From Phocaeicola plebeius DSM 17135 (lineage in GTDB: Bacteria; Bacteroidota; Bacteroidia; Bacteroidales; Bacteroidaceae), in contig NZ_DS990133.1 in NCBI RefSeq assembly GCF_000187895.1, forward strand, positions 310,001-374,000: a stretch of 64,000 nucleotides of DNA, read 5' to 3'. A program made the position numbers and the translations under genes. This document shows positions 51,993 to 61,470 of the stretch, in pieces. Below the pieces are notes generated by a model that did not search any database, was not told the DNA's origin, and saw only the letters and a list, made by a program, of their open reading frames with translations. Position 1 is the stretch's first letter, and each line of letters starts with the position of its first letter.

Positions 51993-54191
51993 ATGAAAAA
52001 ACTTTTTGTACTTTTTTATGCGCTAATGTGCCTGGTTACTCTGCAGGCGCAAAAGGTAACGCTACAGGATGTAGCCAACGGTACCTATCGCGCACAAAGT
52101 ATACAGGGATTAAAACCGATGTTGGACGGTGAACATTACACCCAAATCAGCAAGGACCACAAACGAATTGTCAAATACTCTTTTAAGACCGGTAAGGAGG
52201 TAGCCACCATTTTTGACGTAGCTACTGCCCGCAACCACAAGTTGAAAAGTTTCGATGACTATATCATGTCACCGGACGAAAGCTTGATATTGATTCAAAC
52301 GGAAACCAAGCCGATTTACCGTCGTTCATTCACAGCTGTATATTATATATACAACGTGAGAAACCGTACACTTGAACCTTTGTCAAACAACGGTCCGCAG
52401 CAAGTTCCTTTGTTCTCACCCGACAGTCACCAGATTGCATTTGTGCGCAACAACAACATCTATCTTATCAAACTGCTTTTTGGTAACAGCGAATCGCAGG
52501 TAACGAAAGACGGAGAGTACAACAAGGTGCTCAACGGTATTCCTGACTGGGTATATGAAGAAGAATTCAGCTATAACCGCGCCTTCGATTTCAGTGCAGA
52601 CAGTAAAATGATTGCATACGTCCGCTTCGATGAAAGCCAGGTTCCCATGTACTCTTTCCCATGGTATAAGGGTATGGCTCCGGAAAAAACTGAATATACC
52701 ACTTATCCGGGAAGCTATGACTACAAATATCCCAAAGCAGGAGTCGTAAACTCAAAGGTTAGCGTACATTCTTTTGACATAAAAAGTCGTGTAACCCGTA
52801 AAATGGAACTTCCTGTGGATTCTGACGGTTATGTACCTCGCATCAAGTTTACTGATGACCCAGAAAAGCTAGCCATCATGACATTGAATCGCCACCAGAA
52901 CCGCTTCGACCTTTATATGGCCAACCCACGCAGTGCTATCTGCAAAGTGGCCATCCGCGACGAGGCTGAACAATACATCAAAGAACAAGCTTACTCAGAC
53001 ATCACTTTCTATCCTGAACATATTGTGATGATGAGTGAACGGGATGGATACAACCACCTTTACCTGTACACCATTGGAGGAAACCTGGTGAAACAAATCA
53101 CAAAAGGAGAATTTGAAGTAAAAGATTTCCTGGGATGGGACCAGAAAGCAAATGTTTTCTATTACACCAGCAACGAAGGAAGCCCCTTGCGCACTGCGGT
53201 GTACAAGATTGACGGAAAAGGTAAAAAGACCAAACTTTCTACACGCACCGGAACAAACAATGCGTTATTCAGCAAAAACCTGAATTATTACATCAACACC
53301 TATTCCAGTGCACAGACTCCTACCCTTATTACGCTGAACAATAACAAGGGGCAGGAAATGGTTACACTGCTTGACAACAAAGAACTGAAAAGCAAAACAG
53401 CGCAGCTGAACATGCCGACAAAAGAGTTTTTCTCTTTCAAAACCAGCGAAGGAGTAGAACTGAACGGTTGGATGATGAAACCAGCCAACTTCAATCCTTC
53501 CAAGAAATATCCGGTAATCATGCACCAATATAGTGGTCCCGGCTCTCAGCAGGTACTCGACAAGTGGGGTATCGGAAGCTTCGGCGATGGGGGTATGTTT
53601 GAAGCCGTAATGTGCGACAAAGGCTATATCATGGTCTGCGTGGACGGACGTGGTACCGGAGGTAGAGGAGCTGCATTCGAAAAATGCACTTACCTTTCCA
53701 TCGGCGTGAAAGAAGCTACCGACCAGGCTGAAGCAGCTAAATACTTATCTACTCTGCCTTACGTAGATGGAAGCCGCATTGGTATCTGGGGCTGGAGCTA
53801 TGGAGGATACAACACGTTGATGTCAATGAGCGAAGGTTCTGGCGCATTCAAGGCCGGAGTTGCCATTGCCGCCCCGACAGACTGGAGATTTTATGACTCA
53901 GTCTATACCGAACGCTTCATGCGTACACCGAAAGAAAATGGTGACGGTTACCAAGCTTCTTCTGCCATCAACCGGGCATCTAAGCTAAAAGGTAAGCTGT
54001 TGCTCATCCATGGAAGTGCAGACGACAACGTACACCTACAGAATTTCATGGAGTATAGTGAAGCACTGGTACAGGCAAATATCCAGTTTGACACGCAGAT
54101 TTATACCAACCGTAATCACAGTATCTTCGGAGGAAATACCCGCAACCACCTGATGAACAGAGTGGCTAATTTCTTCCTGCAGAACCTATAA
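51993..54191 (+). CDS. Dipeptidyl peptidase IV (S9 family)
   Basis: 732 residues. Signal peptide (1-19), beta-propeller (about 30-470), alpha/beta hydrolase C-terminus. The catalytic triad is Ser602 (GWSYGGY), Asp677 (GSADDNVH) and His709 (NRNHSI). The propeller Glu pair (YEEEFSYNRAF) that binds the substrate N-terminus is present. It removes X-Pro dipeptides from peptides in the periplasm or outside. Gut Bacteroidales DPP IV are known for this. Its terminator follows 12 bases after the stop. Confidence 0.95.
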   Translation: MKKLFVLFYALMCLVTLQAQKVTLQDVANGTYRAQSIQGLKPMLDGEHYTQISKDHKRIVKYSFKTGKEVATIFDVATARNHKLKSFDDYIMSPDESLILIQTETKPIYRRSFTAVYYIYNVRNRTLEPLSNNGPQQVPLFSPDSHQIAFVRNNNIYLIKLLFGNSESQVTKDGEYNKVLNGIPDWVYEEEFSYNRAFDFSADSKMIAYVRFDESQVPMYSFPWYKGMAPEKTEYTTYPGSYDYKYPKAGVVNSKVSVHSFDIKSRVTRKMELPVDSDGYVPRIKFTDDPEKLAIMTLNRHQNRFDLYMANPRSAICKVAIRDEAEQYIKEQAYSDITFYPEHIVMMSERDGYNHLYLYTIGGNLVKQITKGEFEVKDFLGWDQKANVFYYTSNEGSPLRTAVYKIDGKGKKTKLSTRTGTNNALFSKNLNYYINTYSSAQTPTLITLNNNKGQEMVTLLDNKELKSKTAQLNMPTKEFFSFKTSEGVELNGWMMKPANFNPSKKYPVIMHQYSGPGSQQVLDKWGIGSFGDGGMFEAVMCDKGYIMVCVDGRGTGGRGAAFEKCTYLSIGVKEATDQAEAAKYLSTLPYVDGSRIGIWGWSYGGYNTLMSMSEGSGAFKAGVAIAAPTDWRFYDSVYTERFMRTPKENGDGYQASSAINRASKLKGKLLLIHGSADDNVHLQNFMEYSEALVQANIQFDTQIYTNRNHSIFGGNTRNHLMNRVANFFLQNL

Positions 54192-54202
54192 TATTTCATT
54201 TT

Positions 54203-54248
54203 AGCAGATGACACCAGCAACAAGAAGCTGGTGTCATCTGCTTTTATT
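54203..54248 (+). terminator. Terminator of the DPP IV gene
   Basis: Perfect 16-bp arms AGCAGATGACACCAGC (54203-54218) and GCTGGTGTCATCTGCT (54227-54242) with a TTTTATTTG run. Confidence 0.9.
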
Positions 54249-54268
54249 TGTTCTTTTATCTTACCACT

Positions 54269-55117
54269 ATGACACATATCAGAAAGCCTGAATGGCTAAA
54301 AATCCAGATTGGCACCAATGCCCGATACACAGAAACCAAACGCATTGTAGATACTCATAAACTTCATACCATCTGCAGCAGTGGACGCTGTCCCAACTTA
54401 GGTGAGTGTTGGGGAAAAGGAACCGCCACCTTCATGATTGGAGGAGCCATCTGTACCCGTTCCTGCAAGTTCTGTAATACGCAAACCGGAAGACCTCTCC
54501 CATTGGACCCGGAGGAACCGCTCAGAGTGGCTCAGTCCATCCAGCTCATGAAGCTTGACCATGCTATCATCACCTCTGTCGACCGAGACGATTTGAAGGA
54601 TTTAGGTGCCTCACACTGGGCGGCTACCCTGATGGCCATCCGAAAATTATGCCCTGACACCACCATAGAGGCGCTCATTCCCGATTTTCAAGGACACAGC
54701 GAATTACTACAACAGGTCATTGAAACGCGTCCCGATATTCTTTCACACAACCTGGAAACCGTCCGACGTCTCAGTCCACAGGTCAGAAGTGTAGCAGATT
54801 ATGATACTAGTCTGAAAGTAATCCACCAAATTGCAGAGAATGGACTAAAAGCTAAATCAGGTATCATGGTCGGACTAGGAGAAACGGCAGAAGAAGTAGA
54901 AGAAACGATGGATGACCTTTTACAAAACGGCTGCCAGATACTGACCATCGGACAATACCTGCAACCAACCGCCAAGCACTATCCTGTAGCAGAATACATA
55001 CATCCAGATCAATTCAAAAAATTTAAAGAAATAGGTGAAACCAAAGGATTTGAAATTGTAGAAAGCGGTCCATTAGTCCGCTCCTCTTATCATGCTGAAA
55101 AACATCTACGCAAATGA
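54269..55117 (+). CDS. lipA: Lipoyl synthase
   Basis: 282 residues from the ATG at 54269 (MTHIRKPEW). Two Fe-S sites: CSSGRCPNLGEC (auxiliary cluster, with the first cysteine at about residue 33) and CTRSCKFC (radical-SAM cluster). The C-terminal part contains RSSYHAEK. It inserts two sulfur atoms into octanoyl groups on E2/H proteins. The longer in-frame TTG start at 54248 is not favoured. No lipB is adjacent. Confidence 0.95.
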   Translation: MTHIRKPEWLKIQIGTNARYTETKRIVDTHKLHTICSSGRCPNLGECWGKGTATFMIGGAICTRSCKFCNTQTGRPLPLDPEEPLRVAQSIQLMKLDHAIITSVDRDDLKDLGASHWAATLMAIRKLCPDTTIEALIPDFQGHSELLQQVIETRPDILSHNLETVRRLSPQVRSVADYDTSLKVIHQIAENGLKAKSGIMVGLGETAEEVEETMDDLLQNGCQILTIGQYLQPTAKHYPVAEYIHPDQFKKFKEIGETKGFEIVESGPLVRSSYHAEKHLRK

Positions 55118-55172
55118 TGAACAATTTACTTTTTTCGATTGTTCAAAATTTATCAACAGATGCTTTTCAACT

Positions 55173-56162
55173 ATGAATCTATTGCTTAAATATAAGGACA
55201 AGATTGTATCGTTTGGTTTACTTCCTATCATTATCACACTGATAGGTATTCATTTTTTCCCAACAACAGCAATGCTGGGAACAGGGTTAGCTATCAGCAT
55301 TGCTGGTTTACTTTATGATGTATTGCGGCTAAAAGGACTTAACTTCTTCTTGTTACAAGGAACTATAGGTATTGGTATTTGCTTTTTATTAAGACTGTTC
55401 ACCGGATATGACTATATTCCGAAAAACAGTCTGACTCCTTCATTAGAATTCATGTTGCTGATATGTGCCTTCATACATGTCACAGCTCCGGAAATTTATC
55501 GGAATTTTTTAAGAAAGTTCCACCTGAATTTTACTTCCTCCTATTTATTGGAAGCAAAAATAATCGTGATTTTTTCCAGTATCCACTTAATTGTTTTATT
55601 TTTCCTCTACAACAAGCTGATACCTTTTTCGCCTGAGAATAACTTTGGAATTATTTATTTGATCCCCACATTAATCTATGTAATCTGTTTGGTTGTCAAC
55701 ATAATAGGAATACAAGTTGCTGCAGCAAACTCACCTCAGGAGCAGCATGTTATCCGAATTATTCCAATTTGTAATGGAAAAATCTATCTAGCTCCACATA
55801 GCGAAAATAAATCCATTTGGGATGCCCCTATTGCGTCTTTATTTGAAGGACCACTAAGAAAAAGTCAACGCTATGCCAAACATCTGGTCAAAAAACATCA
55901 ACAAAATCTTCTAAGAAGTTTATATACGAAGAAAAAGTCTCTCCCCAGACTTATTCTGAGTTACAGAGCGCAAGGTATAGCTCCTGCTTTCACACAATTA
56001 TATATACTTCCTGTCAGCCATGAAGATGAATTCAAACTCACAGAAGGATGCTTCTTTACTTGTGAAGAAATCAAGCAAAATCCAGAGAAATTCAGCAATG
56101 AACTGAGAATAGAATGCGAACGCCTACAGATGGTTGCCCAGGTATGGAAAGAATTCAAATAA
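55173..56162 (+). CDS. Membrane protein with C-terminal soluble domain, function unknown
   Basis: 329 residues from the ATG at 55173. The frame also extends upstream over the lipA end to 55092 (TTG), with no similarity in that part. About six membrane segments in residues 10-185 (FGLLPIIITLIGIHF, LGTGLAISIAGLL, FFLLQGTIGIGICFLL, etc.), then a cytoplasmic domain (195-329) with a weak Nudix-like strand pattern (IRIIPICNGKIYLAPH) but no Nudix box. No function assigned. The start choice is the least certain among the genes of this region. Confidence 0.65.
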   Translation: MNLLLKYKDKIVSFGLLPIIITLIGIHFFPTTAMLGTGLAISIAGLLYDVLRLKGLNFFLLQGTIGIGICFLLRLFTGYDYIPKNSLTPSLEFMLLICAFIHVTAPEIYRNFLRKFHLNFTSSYLLEAKIIVIFSSIHLIVLFFLYNKLIPFSPENNFGIIYLIPTLIYVICLVVNIIGIQVAAANSPQEQHVIRIIPICNGKIYLAPHSENKSIWDAPIASLFEGPLRKSQRYAKHLVKKHQQNLLRSLYTKKKSLPRLILSYRAQGIAPAFTQLYILPVSHEDEFKLTEGCFFTCEEIKQNPEKFSNELRIECERLQMVAQVWKEFK

Positions 56163-56165
56163 ATT

Positions 56166-56870
56166 TTATTTGTAAATCAAGAAAATACAAGGAATCTTAT
56201 TCAGTTCCGGCAACTTTCCCTTCCATTCCTTCACTGTTTTCGTCTGAATAAATTCTCCTTCACAAGTAATATTAGCAGCAATGCATAATTTAGTCTGGGG
56301 ACGACAAGTTTTCAAGATATCTTCCAACATCTTGTGATTACGATAAGGAGTTTCAATGAATAGCTGAGTCTGATTTTCAGAATAAACACGTCCCTCTAAT
56401 TCTTTTAAACGACGCATACGCTCAGCAGGCTCTATTGGCAAATACCCATGAAAGGCAAAACTCTGTCCATTGAATCCAGACCCCATCACAGACAGAATAA
56501 TCGAGGAAGGACCGACAAGAGGAACCACCTTTAATCCCCGTCGCTGAGCAATAGCCACTACATCTGCTCCCGGATCAGCTACGGCCGGGCAACCCGCCTC
56601 AGAGATAACTCCCATGGAATGTCCTTCTGCAAGCGGAGACAGATAACCAGATATAGCCTCTGGAGAAGTATGTTTATTTAAAGGATAGAAAGTAAGCTCA
56701 TCAATACAGATAGATGCATCTACTTTTTTTAGAAAACGGCGGGCTGAACGTACATCCTCTACAATAAAATGTTTTATATTGACAATCACCTCCCGATTAT
56801 AAGCAGGTAAAACCTTCTCGATAGACGTATCACCTAAAGTGACCGGTAACAAATACAACGCAACTTCCAT
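56166..56870 (-). CDS. SAM-dependent methyltransferase (RsmI/tetrapyrrole methylase family)
   Basis: 234 residues. Tetrapyrrole-methylase fold with the glycine-rich ISEAGCPAVADPGADVV (SAM) and VPLVGPSSIILSVMGSGFNGQ. The RsmI family makes 2'-O-methyl-C1402 in 16S rRNA, but this short form differs from classic RsmI, so the substrate is uncertain. Last gene of a same-strand run, ending 3 bases after the previous convergent gene. Confidence 0.8.
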   Translation of the reverse strand: MEVALYLLPVTLGDTSIEKVLPAYNREVIVNIKHFIVEDVRSARRFLKKVDASICIDELTFYPLNKHTSPEAISGYLSPLAEGHSMGVISEAGCPAVADPGADVVAIAQRRGLKVVPLVGPSSIILSVMGSGFNGQSFAFHGYLPIEPAERMRRLKELEGRVYSENQTQLFIETPYRNHKMLEDILKTCRPQTKLCIAANITCEGEFIQTKTVKEWKGKLPELNKIPCIFLIYK

Positions 56871-56889
56871 AAGGAATCCTTTAAGTCAA

Positions 56890-57882
56890 TCAGTTTAATT
56901 CTTTTATCATTTCCGCATAATCCGTTCTCTCTAGCAAACGCTTTATAGACAGCTCCGGATGCTTCTTCATATATCGATCTATCACCTTCATACCCAACCA
57001 TATTCCCAAGAACGGAGGAGTCTTTTCACCATTAAATAAAAGTCGTGTATTAGAAGATATATAAGAACGGATTACCATAGGATCGGTAGTTTCCATATAA
57101 TGATTCAGCTTCATTTCTTTCCACAGCTCTTCTTCATGCTGCTCACACCATTTGATTTCCTCTTTGGTGTAACCTAAAGCTGTTTTTCCACTTCTATCTC
57201 CTTCAAGCACATTCTCCACTGTCCAGGCTATTTTTCCTCGATACAATAGAATGTCCATTAAAGAACGGTGACCTTCCAGCCACAGAAAAGGATATTGTCC
57301 CAGCAGATAAAAAGTAAAGCAGTCAGGCACAATATATTCTGGTGACATCGAACGACGCTGGTTGGCGTAATAATATTTTTTATAGAGAGGATAATCATCT
57401 CCCATATACTTATCCAAGCTTATTCCCAAAATACTATCACCTACCACTATAGATTGATTGAGAGCAGAAATCTGTGTATAAATCTTTGGAACAGGTAGTT
57501 CACGGATTTCCTTCTTCAAGTTTTTAAATCCATGAGTCAGATTCTCTTCAATGCTGCTGACATCCTTGAACTTCTCTCCCACATCTTCCATCAAATGCAC
57601 CAATATGGAATCTGAGAAATACGTACACAAACGCTCATTCATGTCTAACATATTTACAGAACCCAAATCAAGCACATCTTCCACTAACAGACGGGTTTCC
57701 TGAGCAAATTCAGTATTCATTCTCTGCAGAGAAAAGAAACTGTTTTGCACAGTAGCCTCATACTGCAAACGGTCATATCGGGCTATTTTTATTTCTGAAA
57801 ACGAAAAATCGTCTTTCTGCTTGTCAGAACGACAAGCAGAAAAGACGATTACACTCAATAATATAAAAATAAGCCGATACAT
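56890..57882 (-). CDS. GldB-like lipoprotein
   Basis: 330 residues. Lipobox VFSAC. Matches the DUF/GldB architecture: gliding motility lipoprotein B in Flavobacteria, with homologues in non-gliding Bacteroidales. Possible metalloprotease-like traits are not confirmed. It lies 6 bases after fabI and 19 bases before the methyltransferase gene, on the same strand; these three probably form one operon. Confidence 0.8.
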   Translation of the reverse strand: MYRLIFILLSVIVFSACRSDKQKDDFSFSEIKIARYDRLQYEATVQNSFFSLQRMNTEFAQETRLLVEDVLDLGSVNMLDMNERLCTYFSDSILVHLMEDVGEKFKDVSSIEENLTHGFKNLKKEIRELPVPKIYTQISALNQSIVVGDSILGISLDKYMGDDYPLYKKYYYANQRRSMSPEYIVPDCFTFYLLGQYPFLWLEGHRSLMDILLYRGKIAWTVENVLEGDRSGKTALGYTKEEIKWCEQHEEELWKEMKLNHYMETTDPMVIRSYISSNTRLLFNGEKTPPFLGIWLGMKVIDRYMKKHPELSIKRLLERTDYAEMIKELN

Positions 57883-57888
57883 TCAATA

Positions 57889-58746
57889 TTATCCGTAAAT
57901 TATATTGCCATTGGCATCCTTATATTCATCCAGACCTTTTTCATAAGTTGCCATAGCTCTCAAACTCATACCTACGCTAGAGAAACCTCCATCGTGGAAC
58001 AAATTCTGCATAGTTACCTTACGAGTCAGGTCAGAGAACATTACGATACAGTAATCAGCACATTCATCAGCCGATGCATTACCCAGAGGAGACATGCGAT
58101 TAGCAAAGTCGAACAATTTGTCCATACCTTTTACTCCCGATCCGGCAGTAGTCATAGTAGGCGACTGAGAAATGGTATTGATACGTACATGGTGTTCACG
58201 TCCGTAAATATAGCCAAAACTACGAGCAATTGACTCCAGCAAAGCTTTTGCATCTGCCATGTCATTGTAACCATAGAACGTACGCTGTGCAGCGACATAA
58301 CTCAAAGCTACAATAGAACCGTATTCATTGATGGCATCCAATTTTTTAGCAGACTGGATCATCTTATGGAATGATACGGCTGAAATATCCAATGTTTTAC
58401 TCAACATATCATAGTCCAAATCGTCGTAAGTACGCTTTTTACGAACATTTGGAGACATACCGATAGAATGAAGTACAAAGTCAATCTTTCCGCCCAATAC
58501 TTCCATTGAACGTTTAAAGACATTTTCCAAATCTTCTACAGAGGTTGCGTCAGCCGGAATCACTTCACAGTTTAATTTTTCCGCCAAAGCAGAGACCTCA
58601 CCCATACGTACTGCTACAGGGGTATTAGAGAGTGTGATAACGGCACCTTCTTCTACAGCCTTTTCTGCCACTTTCCATGCAATAGACTGTTCATTCAGTG
58701 CACCAAAAATAATACCTCTTTTTCCTTTCAGCAAATTATAACTCAT
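57889..58746 (-). CDS. fabI: Enoyl-ACP reductase (NADH)
   Basis: 285 residues from the ATG at 58746 (MSYNLLKGKRGIIFGALN). SDR fold with FabI traits: N-terminal GALNEQSIAWK instead of the usual GxxxGxG, catalytic Tyr-x6-Lys in YNDMADAK. It is the last step of fatty-acid elongation and the target of triclosan-type inhibitors. The longer in-frame start (58782) overlaps the -7 box and is rejected. Confidence 0.95.
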   Translation of the reverse strand: MSYNLLKGKRGIIFGALNEQSIAWKVAEKAVEEGAVITLSNTPVAVRMGEVSALAEKLNCEVIPADATSVEDLENVFKRSMEVLGGKIDFVLHSIGMSPNVRKKRTYDDLDYDMLSKTLDISAVSFHKMIQSAKKLDAINEYGSIVALSYVAAQRTFYGYNDMADAKALLESIARSFGYIYGREHHVRINTISQSPTMTTAGSGVKGMDKLFDFANRMSPLGNASADECADYCIVMFSDLTRKVTMQNLFHDGGFSSVGMSLRAMATYEKGLDEYKDANGNIIYG

Positions 58747-58771
58747 ATTATTTTCAATTATAAATTTGGGG

Positions 58772-58779
58772 CAAAGATA
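58772..58779 (-). promoter_or_regulatory. -7 box of the fabI-gldB-methyltransferase operon
   Basis: TATCTTTG on the minus strand, about 25 bases upstream of the fabI ATG at 58746. Confidence 0.75.
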
Positions 58780-58896
58780 CAAACTTTATTTACACTATTT
58801 ACATTTATTGGGGCAAAATATTTAATCACGTAAAATTATGCTCAGTTTTTTCACTGATAAAATCAAAAATTGCAAGCGTATATCAAACAGAAAGCT

Positions 58897-58904
58897 TATT
58901 TTTG
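58897..58904 (+). promoter_or_regulatory. -7 box of the DUF4861 gene
   Basis: TATTTTTG, perfect TAnnTTTG. The leader to the ATG at 59065 is about 155 bases, unusually long in this window, and carries the hairpin at 58957-59008. Confidence 0.65.
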
Positions 58905-58956
58905 CATCCTGAATAAAAAAGGTTTTTCATAATATTATTTAGGTTAGAATTAGATT

Positions 58957-59008
58957 TATTATCCTCCTGCATGTCCCCTGTGAAGGCAGCATGTTCAGGA
59001 GGATAATA
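58957..59008 (+). promoter_or_regulatory. Large 5' leader hairpin of the DUF4861 gene
   Basis: Perfect 13-bp arms TATTATCCTCCTG (58957-58969) and CAGGAGGATAATA (58996-59008), with a 2-nt bulge and a further CATG/CATG pair inside. No T run follows, so it is not a terminator as seen. The 3' arm holds AGGAGG, which would be masked in the folded state, though it is 60 bases before the start codon. Could be a riboswitch, a protein-binding site or an mRNA stabiliser. Confidence 0.6.
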
Positions 59009-59064
59009 GCTTAAAGAAACATACGTGAATCACATTAATCTTAATATATAAACACATTATTACA

Positions 59065-60288
59065 ATGAAAAAATTTTCCATTCTTTGTCTCGCCTTCATC
59101 TACAGCGGGAGTATGCTTTTCGCCCAAACAACAGAAAAGACCATCAAAGTAATAGTCGAAAACCCTTGGAAGACAGCTAAAACAGACGAACCAGTAGTCA
59201 TTGATATCCATTCCTTAAATACAGGGTTTACCGTTAAATCGGCCGTTGTGAAAGAAGGGAACAATGAAATCCCTTCACAGCTGGACGATTTAAACTTCGA
59301 TTTAAGAGCTGATGAACTGGCTTTCGTAACTAATTTGCCGGCGCAATCAAAAAAAGTATTCACCCTGACTCTTTCCTCTGCCAAGACAAACAAGACCTAT
59401 CCAGCCCGTGTGTTTGCAGAAATGCTGTTCCGCACAGCCAAATCAAATGAATACGCTCATGGCACAGCCGTATATGCTCCAGGCGACAGCTATACATATA
59501 CCATTCTACAGCACCATGGCATTGCTTTTGAAAGTGAACTGGTTGCCTATCGTATCTATTTTAACGAAAAGCAGACAACTGATTTATACGGAAAGTTCAA
59601 CAAAGGCCTGGAAATAGAAGAAAGCATGTTCTATCCTACAGACGAGCAATTACAAAAAGGATTCGGAGATGACGTGATTCTAGTAAGAGGCAGTTGCGGA
59701 GCCGGAACATTAAGAGGATGGGACGGTTCACAAGCTACCGACATTCAGCCCGTTGCCTTCCGTGGACAACGCCTCATCGCCAGCGGTCCGGTACGTACCA
59801 TTGCTGATGCAGAAGTAAAAGGTTGGGAATACCAGGGAAAGGAACTGAACATGATTAACCGTTACACACTATATGCCGGACACCGTGACGCACAAGTAGA
59901 CGTATTGTTTGACCAGCCTTTAGATAAAGAGACATTCTGCACAGGAGTGCAAAACATCGGTTACAGTGCTACCATGTATTCCGATCACGAAGGACTGGTT
60001 GCCAGCTGGGGCACCGACTGGCCCGTAGGCGACACCATCAAATACAAAAAAGAGACTGTCGGCCTGGCTACTTACATTCCGAAGAAATACATCAGAAAAG
60101 AAGCTAAAGACAAAGAAAACTTCCTTTATACAGTCAGTGCTCCACAAGAAAAATGTTTCCGCTACTATACCATGTTTACATCACGCAAGGAAACATTCGG
60201 ATTTCCAGACTCACAGACCTGGTTCTCTTACGCACAAGAATGGAAAAAATCCCTCGAACAGCCCTGCAAGATAACCATTGAAAAGTAA
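59065..60288 (+). CDS. DUF4861 domain protein
   Basis: 407 residues. Signal peptide ending LFAQTT. A beta-rich fold with glycan-associated family DUF4861, often found near polysaccharide degradation genes (pectin/ulvan type). The N-terminal part (25-135) and a large C-terminal galactose-mutarotase-like beta fold (140-405, GTLRGWDGSQATD, YTLYAGHRDAQVDVLFDQP) are visible. No SusCD pair or glycosidase is adjacent here, so the polysaccharide is unknown. Monocistronic with its own promoter and terminator. Confidence 0.85.
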   Translation: MKKFSILCLAFIYSGSMLFAQTTEKTIKVIVENPWKTAKTDEPVVIDIHSLNTGFTVKSAVVKEGNNEIPSQLDDLNFDLRADELAFVTNLPAQSKKVFTLTLSSAKTNKTYPARVFAEMLFRTAKSNEYAHGTAVYAPGDSYTYTILQHHGIAFESELVAYRIYFNEKQTTDLYGKFNKGLEIEESMFYPTDEQLQKGFGDDVILVRGSCGAGTLRGWDGSQATDIQPVAFRGQRLIASGPVRTIADAEVKGWEYQGKELNMINRYTLYAGHRDAQVDVLFDQPLDKETFCTGVQNIGYSATMYSDHEGLVASWGTDWPVGDTIKYKKETVGLATYIPKKYIRKEAKDKENFLYTVSAPQEKCFRYYTMFTSRKETFGFPDSQTWFSYAQEWKKSLEQPCKITIEK

Positions 60289-60292
60289 TCAT

Positions 60293-60331
60293 AAAAAAAC
60301 AGCCTCGACAAATTGCCGAGGCTGTTTTTTT
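60293..60331 (+). terminator. Terminator between DUF4861 and the ROK gene
   Basis: Arms CAGCCTCG (60300-60307) and CGAGGCTG (60317-60324) with A run before and seven Ts after. Works in both directions for the convergent pair. Confidence 0.9.
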
Positions 60332-60347
60332 ATGATTACGAAATAAA

Positions 60348-61322
60348 TTAGTTCTCTTTTACTTCCCATCCCAATGCACTAGCACCCAATACGGCTGCAT
60401 CTGCATCTTTCAACTGAGAAAGCAATAATTTTGTCTTTCCTGCATAAATCTTCAGGATATTCTCATCAATGGCTTTCTGAATCGGTTTCATGATGTAATC
60501 GCCAGATTTTGCCAAGCCCCCGAACAATACAATTGCTTCAGGGCTTGAGAAAGCAATAAAGTCGGCCAAAGCCTGTCCTAAAATACGACCTGTAAATTCA
60601 AAGATATCCTGAGCCAGTTTATCTCCCTTCACTGCTGCATCATACACGTCTTTTGACTGAATCTCATCAGCAGGAATATTTCTCAGCAAACTCGGTTCCG
60701 TACGCTGTACCAGGAATTCGCGTGCAGTACGAGCCACTCCGGTAGCAGAGCAGTAAGTTTCCAGACATCCCTTACGACCACATCCACATGCACGACCGTT
60801 ACGGTCTACAATTACGTGGCCCAATTCACCAGCAAATCCGTCATGACCATAAACCAACTGTCCGTTGATAACGATACCGCTACCTACACCAGTACCCAAA
60901 GTAATCATGATAAAATCTTTCATGCCACGTGCTGCACCGTAAGTCATTTCTCCGATAGCAGCCGCATTGGCATCGTTAGTCAGTGCAGTCGGAATACCCA
61001 GACGTTCCTCAAACATTGAAGCCAAAGGAATAATTCCTTTCCATGGCAAGTTAGGTGCAAACTCAATTGTACCGCTATAGTAGTTTCCATTAGGAGCACC
61101 CACTCCCATACCTTTTATCTTTTCAGCTCCGCCAAACTGCGACAACAGAGGAAGAAGTTTCTTACATACAGCATCCACATAATCTTCAATGTTGTCATAT
61201 TGCTGTGTCTTGACAGAATCAGAAGCCAACACATTACCACGTGAGTCTACTACACCAAATACGGTGTTTGTTCCGCCAATGTCCATACCTACTACATAAG
61301 GTTTTTCCATGTTTATTGTCAT
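60348..61322 (-). CDS. ROK-family sugar kinase (glucokinase-like)
   Basis: 324 residues (320 from the second ATG at 61310, MEKPYVVGMDIGGTNT). ATP-binding DIGGTNTVFGVV, sugar site ANAAAIGEMTYGAARG, ROK Zn motif CGCGRKGCLETYCS and GGLAKSGDYIMKP. It phosphorylates glucose or a related hexose. No HTH, so an enzyme and not a ROK repressor. Which of the two close ATGs is used is not decidable, and the promoter position allows both. Confidence 0.93.
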   Translation of the reverse strand: MTINMEKPYVVGMDIGGTNTVFGVVDSRGNVLASDSVKTQQYDNIEDYVDAVCKKLLPLLSQFGGAEKIKGMGVGAPNGNYYSGTIEFAPNLPWKGIIPLASMFEERLGIPTALTNDANAAAIGEMTYGAARGMKDFIMITLGTGVGSGIVINGQLVYGHDGFAGELGHVIVDRNGRACGCGRKGCLETYCSATGVARTAREFLVQRTEPSLLRNIPADEIQSKDVYDAAVKGDKLAQDIFEFTGRILGQALADFIAFSSPEAIVLFGGLAKSGDYIMKPIQKAIDENILKIYAGKTKLLLSQLKDADAAVLGASALGWEVKEN

Positions 61323-61356
61323 GACATTTCTCTATTTAGGGTTAATTATCTACGGA

Positions 61357-61364
61357 CAAAAGTA
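61357..61364 (-). promoter_or_regulatory. -7 box of the ROK kinase gene
   Basis: TACTTTTG on the minus strand, about 35 bases upstream of the ATG at 61322. Confidence 0.7.
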
Positions 61365-61426
61365 AATAATCAGTAAAAACAGAGCAAATTTTTAACGCAT
61401 TATTTTTCGGAGCATTTCACTTTTCT

Positions 61427-61434
61427 TATTTTTG
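61427..61434 (+). promoter_or_regulatory. -7 box of the ABC exporter operon
   Basis: TATTTTTG with a TTTC -33-like element around 61405-61408 (18-base spacer). The leader to the ATG at 61471 is about 32 bases. Confidence 0.65.
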
Positions 61435-61470
61435 CGAAACCTGATAAATGAATAAATTCACACAAACCAA

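Noticed and set aside
58985..59060. Small open frame starting GTG after the leader hairpin AGGAGG
   Set aside because: The GTG is about 25 bases from AGGAGG and the frame has only 8 codons; no support as a leader peptide.
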